From contig JAGYXB010000096.1 of the NCBI GenBank assembly GCA_022495005.1, positions 310,001 through 374,000 of the forward strand: a DNA stretch of 64,000 nt, written 5' to 3'. The translations under genes were made by a program, and so were the position numbers. A model generated the notes under the pieces. That model worked only from the letters and a program-made list of their open reading frames with translations. It ran no database searches and was not told the origin of the DNA. This document shows positions 44,055-55,037 of this stretch, in pieces (position 1 is the stretch's first letter; each line of letters begins with the position of its first letter). The DNA is from Rhyacophila brunnea. Its lineage: Eukaryota > Arthropoda > Insecta > Trichoptera > Rhyacophilidae.

Positions 44055-44970
44055 TTTCTTTTATTTTGTTAACTATCAATTATTCATGGTGGAACTGCAT
44101 TGTATTGTTGTTTTAATTTAATAAAACGCAATTTTTTTGTAGTACTTATTCAAATTTTAATCAATAAATTAGGACCGGTTTTGTCCGCCTCAGATGGACA
44201 TTTTCAACTGAACTCGAACTTGTAACGTTACCTATAACAATTAAAACGGCAACCGATCATAACACAGGCCCATGCCCCCCATAAGGGGGGGGGGGCTGAC
44301 AGGGCTCTAGCCTGAGAGCCCGGGCTCAGGAGGGGCCCGGCGAAGCGAGTCGATCAGATAAGTTTATTCACATCACAAATAATTTGCTTTAATAGTAAAA
44401 AAAGTCGCTATTTTCCTTCAATAATATTTTTATTTAAAATTACATGGTTATACGATACAATTGTAAATTGTGTAACAATACTCGACAACTCCATAATTCA
44501 AATGAATGCATTAAAATATACAAAAAAAACACTAAATATACACATTAATTTTATCGCGTACACCATTTGGAAAACGCTATTGTAGAACGTCACACTGCAT
44601 TTATCCTTAGCGATAGGTAGTGGGACCCGCCAAAGATCCTAGCCTGGGGGCCCGCTTCAGGATGTGGGGGCCATGCACAGGCCCCTCAGACAGTCCGGTT
44701 TCAAATCGACAATACCTCCCGCAGTAGCGCGAGTACAAACAAAATCAAGGTACATTAGGTATATATTATATATGCCTTGATGTATCTGTCTTTATTTTCT
44801 TTTATTTTGTTAACTGTCAATTCATGGTGGAACTGCATTGTATTGTTGTTTAATTAAATAAAACGCAATTTTTTTGTAGTACTTTTTGTTTAACAAATAT
44901 TCTTTTTAAAAAAAAGTATTCAGTTGAAAATGTCCCTCTGAGGCGGACGAAACCGGTCCTAATTTATTGA
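44055..44970. repeat. Repeat with direct and inverted modules, disrupted by a MITE
   Basis: A block at 44055-44147 ('aactgcattgtattgttgtt', 'aaaacgcaatttttttgtag') recurs directly at 44797-44884. A 50-bp block at 44161-44210 is repeated in reverse complement at 44921-44970. On the plus strand of the second copy it reads TGTCCCTCTGAGGCGGACGA then AACCGGTCC. Both may be pieces of one unidentified element family. A CATGGCC MITE sits between them. Confidence 0.6.
44271..44675 (-). mobile_element. CATGGCCCCC-family hAT-type MITE, 405 bp
   Basis: The octamer cacaggcc flanks both sides exactly (44263-44270, 44676-44683). Ends are CATGCCCCCC and GGGGGCCATG. Orientation is opposite to 5173 and 42905, judged from 'ggcgggtccca' and 'agcgataggtag'. 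No coding sequence. Confidence 0.85.
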
Positions 44971-45654
44971 CTAAAAGTGGAATAAGTACCCGATGAAAAA
45001 ATAAATCACCCTCATTAATGTGATGACCTATTTATTTACAATGCAGCTTTCATTATTGTATGTATATTTAAAATGTACCTCCCTTCGAATTGCGGATCCG
45101 CGTGTCTAAAACAAACCCAGTGTGAGGATTCCAGATATTGTGCGTATGCTTATATATTACATAAATGAAACATAGTCCTGCATCATAATATTATATGCCT
45201 TCCACGGAGGAGCTTCAGCCATATACCAGGCCGAACCGGAAGTGGTTGCAAGTCAGTGGAAAGTCCTGTATTATAATTTTTAACCATGTTTTATCGTTAT
45301 TCTACACATTAACTCTTTTTCTCATTTTTGTCCATTAAGAGGTTTATTATTGAAAACCTTTTTTTATTTGGATGTTTAAAACTGATCAGGCTTGCATAAT
45401 TTCATTTGTATTGCGATTAGTAATCAATTTGAGTTCTGCGTCGACGGCGAAACGCAGGCGTGTGAATTATTAATAAAAGAAAACATTACTAAAACTGTAA
45501 GTGAATGAATTCAACCTTCCTCTCATTGCCAGTTAACTATTGGATGTCGTGAACGGTGAAAATTGCAACAATCTATGGATTTAACTGCAGTTTTAACTAA
45601 ACAATGTGATTTAGGTCACCTGTATAGCATGCTACATTTTTGCAGAAATATAAT
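44971..45654. other. Unassigned spacer
   Basis: No gene recognised. Confidence 0.4.
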
Positions 45655-46005
45655 TATTATACAGAGCCTGTCGCTACTCTAAATATAGATGGAGTGCTGT
45701 GATCAAACCAATCTTGCTTGAACCACGATGTTCCTCTTCTTCCAGGACCTTCGTGGATCATATCTTAAATGAAGAAGCAGAAGTTGACATGATTTTTTTC
45801 TTTTGTCTTAACTTTTGACGTAACTTTGTCTTTCCAGCTGACACCGGCGTGCGCCGTGCACCCACATTTTGGAAAATTTTATTGTTGTTTCTGTGAGTAT
45901 TCTCGCCTCCACCCAATACAGTAGAACTGTAAAGATATTGCATCTTACCATTCTCATTCTCAGGATAGGTCGTGGCAATGTAATATTTTCCTCAAAGTGC
46001 AACCT
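45655..46005 (-). pseudogene. LINE endonuclease/reverse transcriptase tail, degraded
   Basis: The minus strand reads CNIFTVLLYWVEARILTETT, then KMWVHGARR, and after frame changes GPGRRGTSWFKQDW and DHSTPSIFRVA near 45670-45750. The family pattern is S-VLLYG-E-WTLTE, then FEMW-YRR, then G-RRTSWL-N--DW. At least one frameshift lies near 45800. No catalytic domain present. Confidence 0.6.
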
Positions 46006-46863
46006 AAGTATACAATGAGTTCTCCATTAGCTTCGCAGGTTCTGCCATCTATTTATAGGGGATTTGTTTATTATAATATAATATACTATGTCGCCTTTTT
46101 AGTATTTAAGTTTAGGGCGTATTTGTTGTAGGTATCCTAAGTAATGAGTATTTGTCAAGTTTCCGGACTTTTCAATGAGCAATGTATCTCAAGTTTACTT
46201 TGATCTCATCAGAGCTTTGTCAAACATCTTTTCTCACTGTGTATTGAATGCCTTTCATGAATTATAGACAATATAAAATAATGTATCAATATCTATTACG
46301 TGTGTACGTAGCTAATTGCCGAGGTTATTTCCCGTTTCCGATTTTCCGAAGAAAATATCATTACGTTAGATTAGACAATACGTCGTATGTTTAATTATGT
46401 AATTTATTTCTCAGCGAAATCAAGTCGATACACGCTTTAAACGACTGTCATGTCATGGATATACCATAGATAAACAATCACTTTTTAATATCTACAATGG
46501 ATGAATAGATAATCTAATTAATGAGTATTTGCAAATTTTGCGGTCTGTCTTCAATGAGCACTGTATCTTTACTTTGATGTCATCAGAGCTTTGTCAAACA
46601 TCTTTTCTCAATATGTACGAGTATTAAATGCCTATCATTAATGATAGAGCATAGAATACAATGTATCAATAGCTATCACTCGTGTACTTAGCTAATTGCC
46701 GAGGTTATTTCCCGTTTCCGATTTTCCAAAGAAACTATCAGTCAGTTAGATTGGACAATACGTCGTATTACTAATTATTTAATTTATTGCTCAGCGAAGT
46801 CAAGTCAATACACGCTTTCATAGACTAATATACTATACGCTTTAAAGAAGTGTCATCACTCAT

Positions 46864-47666
46864 CAGTGACGTCCGTGGGGGTAGGCAGATTGAGCGTCGC
46901 GTGGGGGCGGCAAATCGAGGAGAATCATTTGGCACATGTAGAAATAGCGGTACTGTTCGGTTATCAGGAATACGACGGAAAACACATGTTGAAAATAGCC
47001 GATAAACTGGATTATTTGTTAGGTTAACCTAACCAAACCTAACCTAACCTAACCTAACCTAACCTAAACTAACCCAAACTAACAAATAATCCAGTATATC
47101 GGGTATTTTTAAAATGTGTTTTCCGCTGTATTCCTGATAACCGAACAGTACAGAAATAGCTACCTAAACTTAGTAATGACGGAAATATCTTTCCATTAAA
47201 AAATCATCTCACTGGTTGGAAACAAAATGTATTAATTAACATACCTACAAGGTTTAACAGGAGTGTATTTTTTGTCGGGTTCGCGATGTCTAGTTTACTT
47301 CCGTTGTCGTTGGAGATAACGTTCTTGATGACCAGCAATGACACGTGCAGATTTTTGAATTATAGGTAGGTACATACTTGCCTAATTTAAAATTCATCCA
47401 AATATTTTTGCCAGTCACTCGCGAATTTTGGAAGTTGCCATGTGTATTTTTAAATGTATCTGAAACCGTGGACTCACAATATTTCTATTGAAGCAGAGGT
47501 AGCATTTAAATTTAGTAACTATTATATATTTTCTCGGTAATGTATCTATACAATACATACATTATTAGAAATTTTAGTCATGAAACGATAATGAAAAATA
47601 CTGTATAAAAATGGGGCGGCCCTTTTTCGCTGCCTAGGGACGGCATTTTGTCTCGGGATGTCACTG
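46864..47666 (-). mobile_element. CAGTGACGT hAT-type MITE containing a second MITE
   Basis: Inverse copy of 20699-21281, with ends CAGTGACGTCC and GGGATGTCACTG. The octamer agtgtcat lies at 46849-46856 and 47667-47674; seven extra bases (cactcat) separate the left TSD from the terminus. Removing the inner MITE and its TSD leaves about 590 bp, close to the 583 bp of the other copy. Confidence 0.8.
46949..47152. mobile_element. hAT-type MITE with telomere-like core, copy 2 (204 bp)
   Basis: The octamer gaaatagc flanks both sides exactly (46941-46948, 47153-47160). Ends are GGTACTGTTCGG and CCGAACAGTACA. The core at about 47020-47088 has six clean consecutive CCTAA units plus degenerate flanking ones. 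The matching empty site is in the paralogous MITE at 21178-21185. Confidence 0.9.
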
Positions 47667-47740
47667 AGTGTCATTAATTCATTAATACACCATAGATACA
47701 CAATCACTTTTTAATACAATGGATGAATAAATAATGAACA

Positions 47741-47998
47741 AACTAAGTTAAAATGTAACCGTTGAACAGAAAGCAATTCAAACGGATGAAAATAAGTAAT
47801 TAATTACCTACTTAATGGAGTTTTTCCAGTCGGATTTTCATACAAAGTACAGATGATCTTACAATTTACATGCGAGATAATTTCGTTAATATACATATCA
47901 TCTATATTATATTAGGTACTATGGTAGTCTGACGCAGGAATATTATGACGTAAAAATTGTGTGTAAAAAAAACAATTATAAATTGAATTAAGCGTCTA
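47741..47998. other. Spacer
   Basis: Nothing recognised. Confidence 0.3.
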
Positions 47999-48385
47999 TC
48001 TAATATATAAAAATTAATATTTGTGTGTTTGTTTGTTCGTATTTAATGCGCAGCCATACCGTTCATCCGATTGCGATAAAACTTTGTCAACTTATTGCTT
48101 GCACTTGCGCGAAGAGTATAGGCTATAATCTAATATATAAAAATTAATATTTGTGTGTTTGTTTGTTCGTATTGAATGCGCAGCCATACCGTTCATCCGA
48201 TTGCGATAAAACTTTGTAAACGTATTGCTTGCACTTGCGCGAAGAGTATAGGCTATAATCTAATATATAAAAATTAATATTTGTGTGTTTGTTTGTTCGT
48301 ATTGAATGCGCAGCCATACCGTTCATCCTATTGCGATAAAACTTTGTAAACGTATTGCTTGCACTTGCGCGAAGAGTATAGGCTA
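47999..48385 (+). repeat. Three tandem 130-bp Helitron 5' modules
   Basis: Units 47999-48128, 48129-48258 and 48259-48385 are nearly identical. Each begins A|TC TAATATATAAAA, so each start has the sequence of a Helitron 5' end. A related start without TC (ACTAATATATAAAA) follows at about 48388, with a TCTG/TGTC microsatellite. Confidence 0.85.
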
Positions 48386-48439
48386 TACTAATATATAAAA
48401 TGAATGTCTGTCTGTCTGTATGTCTGTCTGTCTGTGTGT

Positions 48440-50060
48440 CTGTCCCGTATGCGTTCCTATACCATTCATCCGATTGCGATGAAATTTTGGTAAGTGGTTG
48501 TATGCACACCCATGAAGGTTTCTGATTTAGAAAAATCATCATCTTCTTCTTCTTCTATTCTATATATTTTCTATTCGTATGGTTCCTATACCATTCATCC
48601 GATTGCAATGAAATTTTGGTAAGTGGTTGTATGCACACCCATGAAGGTTTTTGAATTAGAAAAATCATCATCTTCTTCTTCTTCTTCATTCTATCTTCTT
48701 TTATTCGTATGGTTCCTATACCATTCATCCGATTGCGATGAAACCTTCGTCAGTTGTTGTGTTAACATCCGCAAAGGTTTCTGAAATAATACAACTATCT
48801 TCTTCTTCTTCTTCTTCTTCATTTTATCTTCTTTTATTCGTATGGTCCCTATACCATTCATCCGATTGCAATGAAACCTTCGTCAGTTTTTGTGGTAACA
48901 CCCGCAATGGTTTTTGAATTAGTACAACCATCTTCTTCTTCTTCTATTCTATATTTTTCTATTCGTATGCGTTCCTATTCTATTCATCCGATTGCAATAA
49001 AATTTTCGTCAGTAATTGTGCCAACACCCGCGAAGGTTTCTGAATTAGTACAACCATCTTCTTCTTCTTCATTCTATCTTCTTTTATTCGTATGGTCCCT
49101 ATACCATTTATCCGATTGCGATGAAACCTTCGTCAGTTGTTGTGGTAATACCCGCAATGGTTTTTGAATTAGTACAACTATCTTCTTCTTCTTCTTCTTC
49201 TATTATATATTCTTCTATTCGTATGCGTTTCTATTCCATTCATCCGATTGCAACAAATTTTTCGTCAATAATTGTGCCAACACCCGCGAAGGTTTCTGAA
49301 TTGGTACAACCATCTTCTTCTTCTATTCTATCTTCTATTCGTATGTGTTCCTATACCATTCATCCGATTGCAATGAAACTTTGGTGAGTTGTCGTGCGCA
49401 CGCCTGCGAAGGTTTCTGAATTAGTACAACCATCATCTTCTTCTTCTATTCAAATGCGTACTTACACCATTCATCCGATTGCAATGAAACTTTGGTGAGT
49501 TGTCGTGCGCATGCCCACAAAGATTTCTGAATTAGAAAATCATCTTCTACTTCTATTCGTATGCGTTCCTATACCATTCATCCGATTGCAATGACATTTT
49601 GATCAAGTGTTGTGCCCTTGCCCGCAAAGGTTTCTGAATTAGTACAATCATCTTTTCTTCTTCTATTTGTATGCGTTCTTATGCCATTCATCCGATTGTG
49701 ATGAAATTTTGACCAGTTGTTGTGCGCACGCCCGCAAAGGTTTCTGAATTAGTACAACCATCTTTTTCTCCTTCTATTTGTATGCGTTCTTATGCCATTC
49801 ATCCGATTGTGATGAAATTTTGACCAGTTGTTGTGCACAAGCCCGCGAAGGTTTTTGAATTAGTACAACCATCTTCTTCTTCTTCTATTCGTATGCGTTC
49901 CTATACCATTAATCTGATTGCAATGAAACTTTGGTGAGTTGTCATGCGCATGCCCAAAAAGATTTCTGAATTAGAAAATCATCTTCTTCTACTATTCGTA
50001 TGCGTTCCTATACCATTCATCCGATTGCGATGAAACTTTTGTCAGTTGTTGTGCGCACAC
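48440..50060. repeat. Minisatellite array, ~14 units of about 107-133 bp
   Basis: The word 'cattcatccgattgc' recurs at 48463, 48592, 48722, 48855, 48982, 49105, 49237, 49357, 49468, 49575, 49684, 49797, 49907 and 50014. Units also contain CTT-rich runs and 'aggtttctgaattagtacaa'. Several ORFs here (48144, 48871, 49121, 50000) are translations of the repeat. Confidence 0.9.
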
Positions 50061-50357
50061 CTGCGAAGGTTTCTAAATTATTATATAAAATACAAAGTTT
50101 GTTGTTTGTTCCATCTAATTTTGTTTTTTTTTTACTACATATTAATAACATAAATAACGTTTTCATATTTTGGATTCGATTTTAATTTAGTGTTCTTATG
50201 TTTGACCTTTACTCCTATTAGAATTATTTTCATATTGCCATATTGTATTACACAGATATTTTAATATTAAAAAAATAATTACCCTTTAATATTTTCAAAT
50301 ATCTAAGATAAATATAACCACGAAGCGACCCTGTGCGAAGCCGGGTACTTCAGCTAG

Positions 50358-51684
50358 TATTCTATAAAAACATATAATACCCAAACTGAAACCTAGCTCA
50401 CACGTCATAATATGAAAATGTTACAGATAATTTAAATTTTGTGACAGCCAATTTCGAAAACATGGCCGCCGTTTTGTTGTAAGGATAGGTTTCAGGTGGC
50501 TCTTCTTCCTAAAGATTAAAAATGGTTGTGAATATGATCCACGACAAGTTTGGTGCTCTCCTAAAAAGTGATTTTTTTCTCACTCATTGTTTCGTGAATA
50601 GGATACTAGCTATAAGTCTAGTCAAGTCACTCTAGTCAACACAAGCTAAATTTAAATTACATAAATTAATCTAAAACTTTCCTTAAATATAACACCATGA
50701 AAATATACTTTAACCATTTTTTTAGAAGTAGGTAAGTGTCTATATTAAAATTAGTGTCCCAATTAGCTGACAGCTTAGACTACACGTTTTTTTTAAGCAT
50801 GATATTCAATAACTTGGTAATGTAAACGTATATGTTACGAGAAAAAAAATGTCTAGCGAAAATTTGGTAAAGGGCAACAAACTTAAATCTTTTTCATTTG
50901 ATTCTCGCTCGCAAAAAAAGTCACACAGTTTTCGATTACAGAGACCCGAATTAAATAATGTGTTATTTTTGGTTATTGACTCACTGGTTTCACAAAATTA
51001 TTTTTTTTTATGTCATTAATCTGCTGGCGTTCTAGTTTTCAAAAGCATGCTACAAAATTAATTCTTTTCTAAGTATTGTTAAGCGTTTATTTGCAAAAAT
51101 TGGATGAGAAAGATGAGAAGCATTACCAAACTAGAGACCTACGGTCATTCCAATATATAATATTATATTATAATGTCTCGCAGACTTTCACGGTAAAGGT
51201 AAGATTAAGACAGAAGCTAAACACATTTTAATTGTGGCGCTGGAGATGGTTGTCTGGAGCCAATCAATTACACAGAGATCATGGAAAAGCCTTAAAAATA
51301 AAATCCAAGATCAAAGTCGAGATCGTATTTTGTCACTTCCTTCCAAAATTTTCTCCGATTTGTTTTCTTTCACGACCCGATTGAAATAAACGATTCCTTT
51401 ATTGACGTTTGCTCTCACAATTACACATTTTAATGCGTCCTCTCCCTGTCTCGCTCTCGTCTACACATTTACAATTGTTATTTTCTCTCGTGCGTTACAG
51501 ACAGACGGATAGATAAACCAAGATCAAAAATATAATATTATATTGTAACTATTGTCAACATTATGTATTTAAATGCGGTACCTATGCATTCAATTAATGA
51601 TCCATATTTACCATTCCGTGTTACTAAAATATTGGTGTTTTATGTGTTTGCCATAATCCATTGAAAGTTGAAACTATCTAATAC
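50358..51684. other. Unassigned spacer
   Basis: No gene or repeat recognised. Confidence 0.4.
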
Positions 51685-52160
51685 AGAGGGTTGGAGAGGA
51701 CCCTTTTTTGAGTTGCTCAGCTCTGGGACGTAATACTTGCTCCAGCTCCGCTCCATGGTCTGCTCCGCTCTGGGTTAAAAGTTTTAATATCTATGTATTT
51801 ATACACTTACATAGTTACATGTATTTATGTACTTATACAAATGTTAAAAAAACATAATTTTGAAATAAGGTTTCTTATTCGTCCTTTTCATTATTAATTC
51901 TATTAAACAAAATTACCGAAAGCAAATCGTCTTTCATTATCTGCCTCTTCTGTCAAATAAAAAAGGGTTATTTATCACTCGGCAGTGTTGTCGTATTTCA
52001 AATAATTCCAGTGTTGCAAAGTGTCAAATATAATATTTTCATCGGATTTTAGGACGAAAATTTAATAATAATAAAAACATCCGGAGCAGTGGAGCACTGC
52101 GAATTTTTGATGCTCCGGGTAAAACCCCATTGCTCCACTGCTCCGAGCTACATTGATAGT
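51685..52160. repeat. Region with clustered GCTCC/GGAGC words at both ends
   Basis: GCTCC words cluster at 51740-51775 and GGAGC/GCTCC words at 52083-52145, separated by AT-rich sequence. This looks like an old TIR element with subterminal repeats, but I could not find matching termini or a TSD. The ORF at 52089 lies in it. Confidence 0.4.
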
Positions 52161-52599
52161 ATTAAAAAAACTTTTCATACAAAGCAATTGCATGTAATAA
52201 TTCTTTTCTACGTAGGTATAAATATAAATAATGCGGTGATCCCTCTCTTTTTTACTTACGCGTCACTTGTACCATATTAATCCTCATAAAGGTTTACTTT
52301 TTGTTTAGTTAGTTTAAAACGTTGTTGATTAGGTTACGAGCAATGCGCGCTAAATATGCCAAGGGCAGAGCAAATGGAAAGTGTAAAAGTGCATCTCAGG
52401 TCATGGATACAGTCATAAAAGCATCTACTTGCATTGTATTTTACTATGTTTTTCCCACACTCCCGCGTTTCCATACAAATCAATATCATGCTTACTTATT
52501 GAAAGAAAGTGTGGAACACAATATGCACTTTTTTACAATATTTAATATTATTTTACTCAGTTGCAAATTGACATTGTTTTAATCACTTCAATATTAGTA
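52161..52599. other. Unassigned spacer
   Basis: The ORF at 52322-52582 shows no domain. Confidence 0.35.
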
Positions 52600-53105
52600 T
52601 TAAGGGGGGACATGCTCAGCGTAGGTCAAAATGGAGCTTTTATTCTATTTTCAAAGCATGATCCTGGGCATTCATTAAACGTTGTAGATAATCTATTTAT
52701 ATAATTTTGAAGCCTTATTATCCTTTATATTTATTTTAAACAGTTGATGACTGCATAAAGTATTTTATTACATAAAATAGTATTCTTTTAAACCTCTCGC
52801 TCTAATGTTTTAGAATATAGTCATATTTCAGTACATAAATGTCCAGTTTTTTACATTTATTAATTTTTAAACGCATTTATAAAACTATCAGTATAATTTA
52901 TGTCGACATTATTATAGTGAAATATTTACGATAAAAAATGATATTGATAATCTCTGTGATCCCAAAATTGACAAGAATTAGGCATTTTATTATTCAAAAA
53001 ATGGGCAAGATTAACACATATGAAGATAATTCTAAAGATACTAAATATAAGCTATGTCTTTGACCATTCAAGTGTGATTAACATTCTACGAATAATGATT
53101 GCTTT
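52600..53105 (+). mobile_element. TTAA-bounded repeat, one arm
   Basis: Starts at TTAA (52600-52603) with GGGGGGACATGCTCAGCGTA and follows 18878-19370 closely to 'ctacgaataatgat'. No second TTAA end identified. Confidence 0.65.
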
Positions 53106-53205
53106 ATAATAATTATTGACCTAAGAATAAGGTAGTGTTTTTTTGAAATACGCCATTTCTTTTGGCATTACCCAGTGGTTAAGTTACAACATACGGCCGT
53201 AGCCA

Positions 53206-53358
53206 TAAATTGACAAACTAAAACTGAAGTAGGGAGTAAAACTCGCGTGTTTGAACATGTACATAACCGAAAAAAATCTTTTTTTTTAAACGGTACATGT
53301 TCAAATACGTGCGTTATCATGATCTTACACCCAACTTCAGTTTTAGTTTGTCAATTTA
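53206..53358. mobile_element. Short palindromic MITE, TA-flanked
   Basis: AATTGACAAACTAAAACTGA after TA at 53206-53207 is mirrored by TCAGTTTTAGTTTGTCAATT before TA at 53357-53358. A second paired block, 'gtgtttgaacatgtac', encloses a T/A-rich centre. TA flanks suggest the Tc1-mariner superfamily. Confidence 0.65.
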
Positions 53359-54725
53359 TTTTTATTATTTGGCAAATCGCGTCAGGGTGACTGCTTTATC
53401 TTCTGAGCTACTGACGAAACTATGATACATGCAAATTAAATCTCATATATACCTACCTACGCGCTACGAGATACCTACTATAATCTTCGCCAAATTAAAA
53501 TTGCCAGCTTTGTAGTTACTTAAATCAAGGTAATATTGTAATGTATTAACGGCTTTAGGCATATTTATGATGTCTTTATACTTGTGAACAATTGTTATTC
53601 AATATTGAATAGACACAAGGATTAAAAATCTAATATTATTCTTGTAATAATATAATATTTATCACGAGATTTTTAAACAATGCATCACAATTTGCTCTCA
53701 CTGACTGTTAACTAACTAAATGAATCGTAGAGATGAAAACAAATCAATTCTCCTTTCTTCTTCTTGGTCGTACACTCATGGTTGAGGATCGTGACCACAT
53801 TTAAATTTCGTCATCCTTTGAGTACCTATATGTATTATTATTTGCTACTACAAGAAAGGTGAATATATTTTGAAATATATATATACTTATATAAAATAAG
53901 CTGTCAAATTATTTTTTTTTGAAGTTGATTGAATGGATTTAAATTTCTAAATTCAATATTGACCCAATTTGCAATTATTCACCTGTTGAACACACTCATA
54001 CGAGGTTTAATATTAACGTAAAGGTAAGAAAGTTTTTTTTTGCCGATTCGATACTATTTTTAGGTATTGTGTACCGAATTTCAACAGTGGGGTGAAATTA
54101 CATGCAGTGAAATCTATTACAATAAAAACTGTATGCAAATTTATCCGACCTACTTTAAAATGCGCAAAATCAAAATAAATACGTTTTGCATATAAATCCC
54201 TAGATATAAAAAAATATTGTACCTTAAATATCGTATGTATGTTGAGAGAAATCCCCTATGACTTTTCATTGGGTATTTTATAATGTCTTTGACAGTTCTC
54301 CCAGTACGATACGTGGACCTTGTAGGTGTGTACTAAAATTTCACAAATCTATAAAAATCTTACTGGCCAGCGACTTTGTCCGCGTGAAATAAGTACTGAA
54401 ATTAAAAGTACTCAGATAATTATATAGAATTAAGAAGCTGATTCAATCTGCTATATTTTTTTTCAAATAAATTACATATATATACTTACAACGGCTCATC
54501 TACCCGCACCGCACCTCGCCACTCGAGCGCTGCTATCTCACCACTTTGCCAACTCGTGACGAATTGTTACAAGTGTTTTATTTTGAGATATCCATGTGAA
54601 ACTTTAATAAATTGGTACCAACGATGCAGCCAGTGTAAGACTCGTCAGGATTGGTTTAGTGGTTTTATAACATTTTTTACAATAATCAAAGCACAAAAGC
54701 TTATAAAAATATGAATTGAAACTAT
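53359..54725. other. Unassigned spacer
   Basis: No gene recognised. 54495-54555 is GC-richer than average. Confidence 0.4.
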
Positions 54726-55037
54726 TAGGGATTGCAATACCGAATGAATATATCAATAAGTATCGGTATTCGTCGAAAAATATTATAGAAAAAGAAGTAA
54801 TTATAAAAAAATATTAGGTACTATTAAAATCTATTTGAAACACTATTTTATAGCAACGTAAAGTACCTATAGATATAAATATATTTATTATGATGACCTT
54901 TATAAATATGTATATATCATAATATTTTAGCACCTACTGCTAATTTTTATAAATATTATAAGTCCGGATACAGGAAAATCTCTCTCAAATTCTATATGTA
55001 AATTATGTTGATTCATCACGACAATTCTATAAGTATA

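Larger units (their letters stand above)
46143..47740. repeat. Tandem segmental duplication, second unit carrying nested MITEs
   Basis: Unit 1 (46143-46519) and unit 2 (46520 to about 47740) begin with 'aatgagtatttg' and are collinear: 'catcagagctttgtcaaaca', 'tagctaattgccgaggttat', 'caatacgtcgtat', 'acaatcactttttaat'. Unit 2 is longer because of the 803-bp insertion at 46864-47666. No gene lies in either. Confidence 0.75.
47999..50357 (+). mobile_element. Non-autonomous Helitron filled by a minisatellite, 2359 bp
   Basis: It starts A|TCTAATATATAAAA and ends CCGGGTACTTCAGCTAG|T, the Helitron 5' TC / 3' CTAG pattern between A and T. It is the same family as 10404-12601 but in the other orientation. 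The 5' module is present three times in tandem here and once there. No Rep or helicase is encoded, so mobility would depend on an autonomous relative. Confidence 0.85.

Noticed and set aside
48144..50185. ORFs with repeated IHPIAMK words
   Set aside because: They are the translated minisatellite of the plus-strand Helitron.
51685..52160. hAT element with GGAGC subterminal repeats
   Set aside because: Clustered words are real, but no matching termini or TSD could be found, so only a low-confidence repeat is reported.
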